Shown here piece after piece: positions 5,964 to 7,539 of a stretch of DNA of 7,539 nt (the stretch's first letter is position 1; each line of letters starts with the position of its first letter). The DNA is from Peptococcaceae bacterium (GTDB taxonomy: Bacteria; Bacillota; Desulfitobacteriia; Desulfitobacteriales; Syntrophobotulaceae): assembly GCA_012523535.1 (NCBI GenBank), contig JAAYII010000042.1, positions 1 to 7,539 of the forward strand, in the 5' to 3' direction. A program made the position numbers and the translations under genes. A model generated the notes under the pieces. It was not told where the DNA came from. It searched no databases and saw only the letters and a program-made list of their open reading frames with translations.

Positions 5964-6746
5964 CTAAGCGGAGGGTATTTGCTTTGTTCTTTTGACCATG
6001 AACAAGTATATGGCGATGGCAAATACTAAAATACTAATCCATTGGGAGGTTGAAAAACCTCCATATATGCCTCGGGCTACATCAAAGCGAAAGTATTCCA
6101 AAATAAATCTTGACAGGGAATAAAATAGAAGATAAAGGCCTAAAACCTGAAAAGGTCTTCGTTCTTGACGAGCATAGCTTAAAAGCACTATAAATATAAT
6201 AAGGTTTATACCGGCTTCCAGTAATTGTACCGGGAAGAGAGGAACTCCGTTCGGAGCATAGGGGGAGTGGGTAAAGGTGACTCCCAGCCATGAGTTCACA
6301 GGAATACCGTAACAGCAGCCCGCCAAGAAACAACCTATCCTTCCCATGGCATGAATTAAGGGGATTGAGGGCACGGCGATTTCCAACATCTTTAAAAAGG
6401 GCTCCCGATAATGACGACAATAAAGGTAGGCGGCTATAATCCCTCCTGCCAATCCTCCATAGAAAACGAAGCCTCCCCCAAGATAGGACAATAAATTTTC
6501 CGCGCTTTGAAATATAATATCTTTGTGTAACAGGATATAGTCGATGTTTAGGGCCAAATAAAGTAATTTGGCGCCAATAATTACGCCGAGACAGACATGG
6601 ATCAACATCAGGAACTCTTGTTCAAAAGAGATTCCTCTTTTTTTAGCCCTCCAGGAGGCGAGTGTTATTCCCGGGCCAAATCCCAGTAAGTTCATGAGTC
6701 CATAGGAGGCAACTTTTAAGCCTAAAATATTTATTACCGGATACAT
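5964..6746 (-). CDS. lgt: Prolipoprotein diacylglyceryl transferase family protein (Lgt)
   Basis: Lgt moves a diacylglyceryl group from phosphatidylglycerol to the lipobox cysteine of prolipoproteins in the cytoplasmic membrane. The product is 260 residues with about seven hydrophobic helices. The start follows GGAGG (plus-strand 6754-6758) at 7 nt. Family marks are GGFVFYGGLAGG (91-102), HAMGRIGCFLAGCCYG (132-147), FPVQLLEA (171-178), and EYFRFDVARG (217-226) leading into YGGFSTSQW. The conserved signature Arg (136) is present. However, the GRxGNFxNxE block of E. coli-type Lgt is replaced by GRIGCFLAGCCYG, and E. coli His103 corresponds to Tyr96. This Cys-rich version recurs in Lgt-family proteins of Clostridia and others as I recall, so it may be a subfamily rather than decay. 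Whether it is the main Lgt cannot be told here. It ends in TAG. Confidence 0.87.
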   Translation of the reverse strand: MYPVINILGLKVASYGLMNLLGFGPGITLASWRAKKRGISFEQEFLMLIHVCLGVIIGAKLLYLALNIDYILLHKDIIFQSAENLLSYLGGGFVFYGGLAGGIIAAYLYCRHYREPFLKMLEIAVPSIPLIHAMGRIGCFLAGCCYGIPVNSWLGVTFTHSPYAPNGVPLFPVQLLEAGINLIIFIVLLSYARQERRPFQVLGLYLLFYSLSRFILEYFRFDVARGIYGGFSTSQWISILVFAIAIYLFMVKRTKQIPSA

Positions 6747-6766
6747 TCAAATTCCTCCGGGCTGAT

Positions 6767-6797
6767 AAAAGGGGCAGAACTTAACAGTCAAGCCCCT
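6767..6797 (-). terminator. Possible terminator after the zinc-ribbon gene
   Basis: Read on the minus strand, AGGGGC (plus-strand 6792-6797) and GCCCCT (6770-6775) pair across a 16-nt loop that can add a few weak pairs. TTTTAT follows. It lies in the 106-bp gap between the zinc-ribbon gene and lgt, and would reduce read-through into lgt. The stem is short and the loop large, so it is at best modest. Confidence 0.45.
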
Positions 6798-6852
6798 GTT
6801 CGCTAAATTGAAGTTGTGATATTCGCCAGATGAAGTTATAACGGAATAGAAA

Positions 6853-7260
6853 TTAATAAAGACTTTCTACAGAAAATAGGAGTCCAACGCAGGCTACACA
6901 GGCCAGAAAAGAAATAACACATAAAGCCAGGGCAATAATACTTAAAACCACGCCGGCTGTAGCCATGGAAGAAGGAGCTTCTTTTTTAGCCGAGGTTCCT
7001 AACACTATGCCGATAATAGCTAAAACAATCCCCAGTAGTGCACCGTAACCAAAGAATATGCATACGACTGCTACGATGCCCAGCACCAGTGAGGCTATCG
7101 CCTTTCCTTGAGAAGGATTAGCAGCCGAATGGTTTTGGGCTGTGGCGGCGGGTACGGGTTGTTCAGTACTTGTCGATAAATTGGTGCCGCATTGAGAGCA
7201 AAAGGCTGCACCGGATTCCTGCGAGCTATTGCAGTTTGGGCAATTGATAAACTCGCTCAT
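6853..7260 (-). CDS. Zinc-ribbon and DUF4190 membrane protein
   Basis: A 135-residue protein of unknown role. Residues 7-24 are a zinc ribbon with paired CPNC (Cys7, Cys10) and CSQC (Cys21, Cys24), followed by GTNL. A Ser/Thr/Ala/Pro-rich linker runs to about 52. The rest is a DUF4190-like hydrophobic domain: ASLVLGIVAVVCIFFGYG then a GIVLAIIGIVLGTSAKK segment (56-93), and a final helix pair or long helix (101-130) with extra cysteines (114, 121, 124). Such proteins usually place the ribbon in the cytosol and span the membrane two to four times. The start is supported by AAGGAG (plus-strand 7271-7276). It lies upstream of lgt on the same strand with a possible weak terminator between. No partner or pathway can be inferred. 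Confidence 0.85.
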   Translation of the reverse strand: MSEFINCPNCNSSQESGAAFCSQCGTNLSTSTEQPVPAATAQNHSAANPSQGKAIASLVLGIVAVVCIFFGYGALLGIVLAIIGIVLGTSAKKEAPSSMATAGVVLSIIALALCVISFLACVACVGLLFSVESLY

Positions 7261-7304
7261 TCCTTTCCCACTCCTTTGAATTATGTATTTTAATTATGAT
7301 TGTT

Positions 7305-7334
7305 AATATATATTATTCTTTAAAGGATTGTCAT
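7305..7334 (-). promoter_or_regulatory. Putative promoter for the zinc-ribbon gene
   Basis: On the minus strand, ATGACA (plus-strand 7329-7334, 5/6 to TTGACA), an 18-bp spacer and TATATT (7305-7310, 5/6 to TATAAT) form a good sigma-A-type promoter. The start site would be near 7298, about 38 nt before the ATG. The rest of the 7335-7460 stretch is AT-rich and I see no gene in it. Confidence 0.5.
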
Positions 7335-7463
7335 TATTATTAGTTAGTATAACATATAATTGTTATTAGTGTAAAAAATATAAAATACTTGAACATAATT
7401 GATTAGACTCCTATATTTTGCCGAAATTTTACTAAAATTCACTTTTATTACCCAATAAAAGTA

Positions 7464-7492
7464 CTGGCATATTTCATAAAATGTGCTATACT
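7464..7492 (+). promoter_or_regulatory. Promoter for the RNA gene at the right edge
   Basis: CTGGCA (7464-7469, 4/6 to TTGACA), a 17-bp spacer and TATACT (7487-7492, 5/6 to TATAAT) point rightward. Initiation near 7499 would leave a ~10-nt leader before the GGGGG at 7509, fitting a precursor trimmed by RNase P. GCTATA (7485-7490) and TATAGC (7495-7500) form an inverted repeat over the -10 box. Confidence 0.6.
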
Positions 7493-7508
7493 ATTATAGC
7501 CACTCTTT

Positions 7509-7539
7509 GGGGGCGTTTTAGATTCGCTCGGGGGAGCAA
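7509..7539 (+). ncRNA. ssrA: Probable 5' end of tmRNA (ssrA), partial
   Basis: tmRNA acts with SmpB to release stalled ribosomes and tag their products. The 31 bases present begin GGGGGCG, the typical tmRNA acceptor strand, followed by TTTTAGATTCG and then CTCGGGGG. As I recall it, the B. subtilis 5' end is GGGGACGTTACGGATTCGAC; ungapped, the two agree well through ATTCG. The usual TTCGAC is TTCGCTC here, and GCTC/GAGC (7526-7529, 7534-7537) could pair around a GGGG loop. A strong promoter lies just upstream and smpB is nearby, as expected for ssrA. Only the first tenth of the molecule is visible. A tRNA or other small RNA beginning with GGGGGCG remains possible. Confidence 0.45.

Noticed and set aside
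5964..5966. The TAG stops of lgt, secG and hppA as further read-through sites
   Set aside because: In each case the protein is already family length at the TAG and what follows does not resemble a continuation, so these look like true stops, unlike the TAG in smpB.
1..7539. CRISPR arrays, insertion sequences or phage integration marks
   Set aside because: No regularly spaced repeats, transposase-like genes, or flanking inverted or direct repeats were seen around the hppA pair or elsewhere.

Overview
The window looks like a chromosome segment from a low-to-mid GC, anaerobic Gram-positive bacterium (Clostridia, possibly Peptococcaceae-like). The reasons are the eno-secG...esterase...smpB order, strong AGGAGG-type ribosome binding sites, a DUF4003 protein, and a K+-dependent membrane pyrophosphatase. 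The taxon is an inference from gene content, not a database match. The block resembles the Bacillus secG-yvaK(est)-rnr-smpB-ssrA neighbourhood with two changes: a pyrophosphatase module sits after secG, and no rnr (RNase R) lies between the esterase and smpB.

Layout. 1-467 is the C-terminal third of enolase (+). 610-843 is secG (+), behind a plausible extended -10 promoter. 844-1130 is non-coding, with a 10-bp-arm hairpin, a perfect 18-bp tandem repeat and a possible promoter. 1131-3140 is hppA, a K+-dependent and probably Na+-pumping membrane pyrophosphatase. A strong two-way terminator (3163-3199) separates it from a convergent minus-strand gene (3198-3434). That gene encodes a class I soluble inorganic pyrophosphatase lacking its middle ~95-100 residues, including the catalytic aspartates. 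3589-4425 is an Est30-like carboxylesterase. 4489-4881 is smpB, interrupted by an in-frame amber codon exactly where the conserved lysine of the C-terminal tail should be; the rest of the tail is intact to a TGA at 4951-4953. 4972-5961 is a DUF4003 protein. Convergent to it on the minus strand are an Lgt-family protein (5964-6746) and, upstream of that, a zinc-ribbon/DUF4190 membrane protein (6853-7260). The right edge carries a promoter followed by what looks like the first ~31 nt of tmRNA (ssrA).

Two themes stand out. (1) Pyrophosphate: an energy-conserving membrane pyrophosphatase lies beside the deleted remnant of a soluble one, as if the first had replaced the second. (2) Ribosome rescue: SmpB has an amber codon at a lysine position of its essential tail, and a probable tmRNA with an unusual D-loop starts at the window edge. 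Whether the amber is read through (pyrrolysine or a suppressor tRNA), is a true loss, or is a sequencing error cannot be settled from this window.
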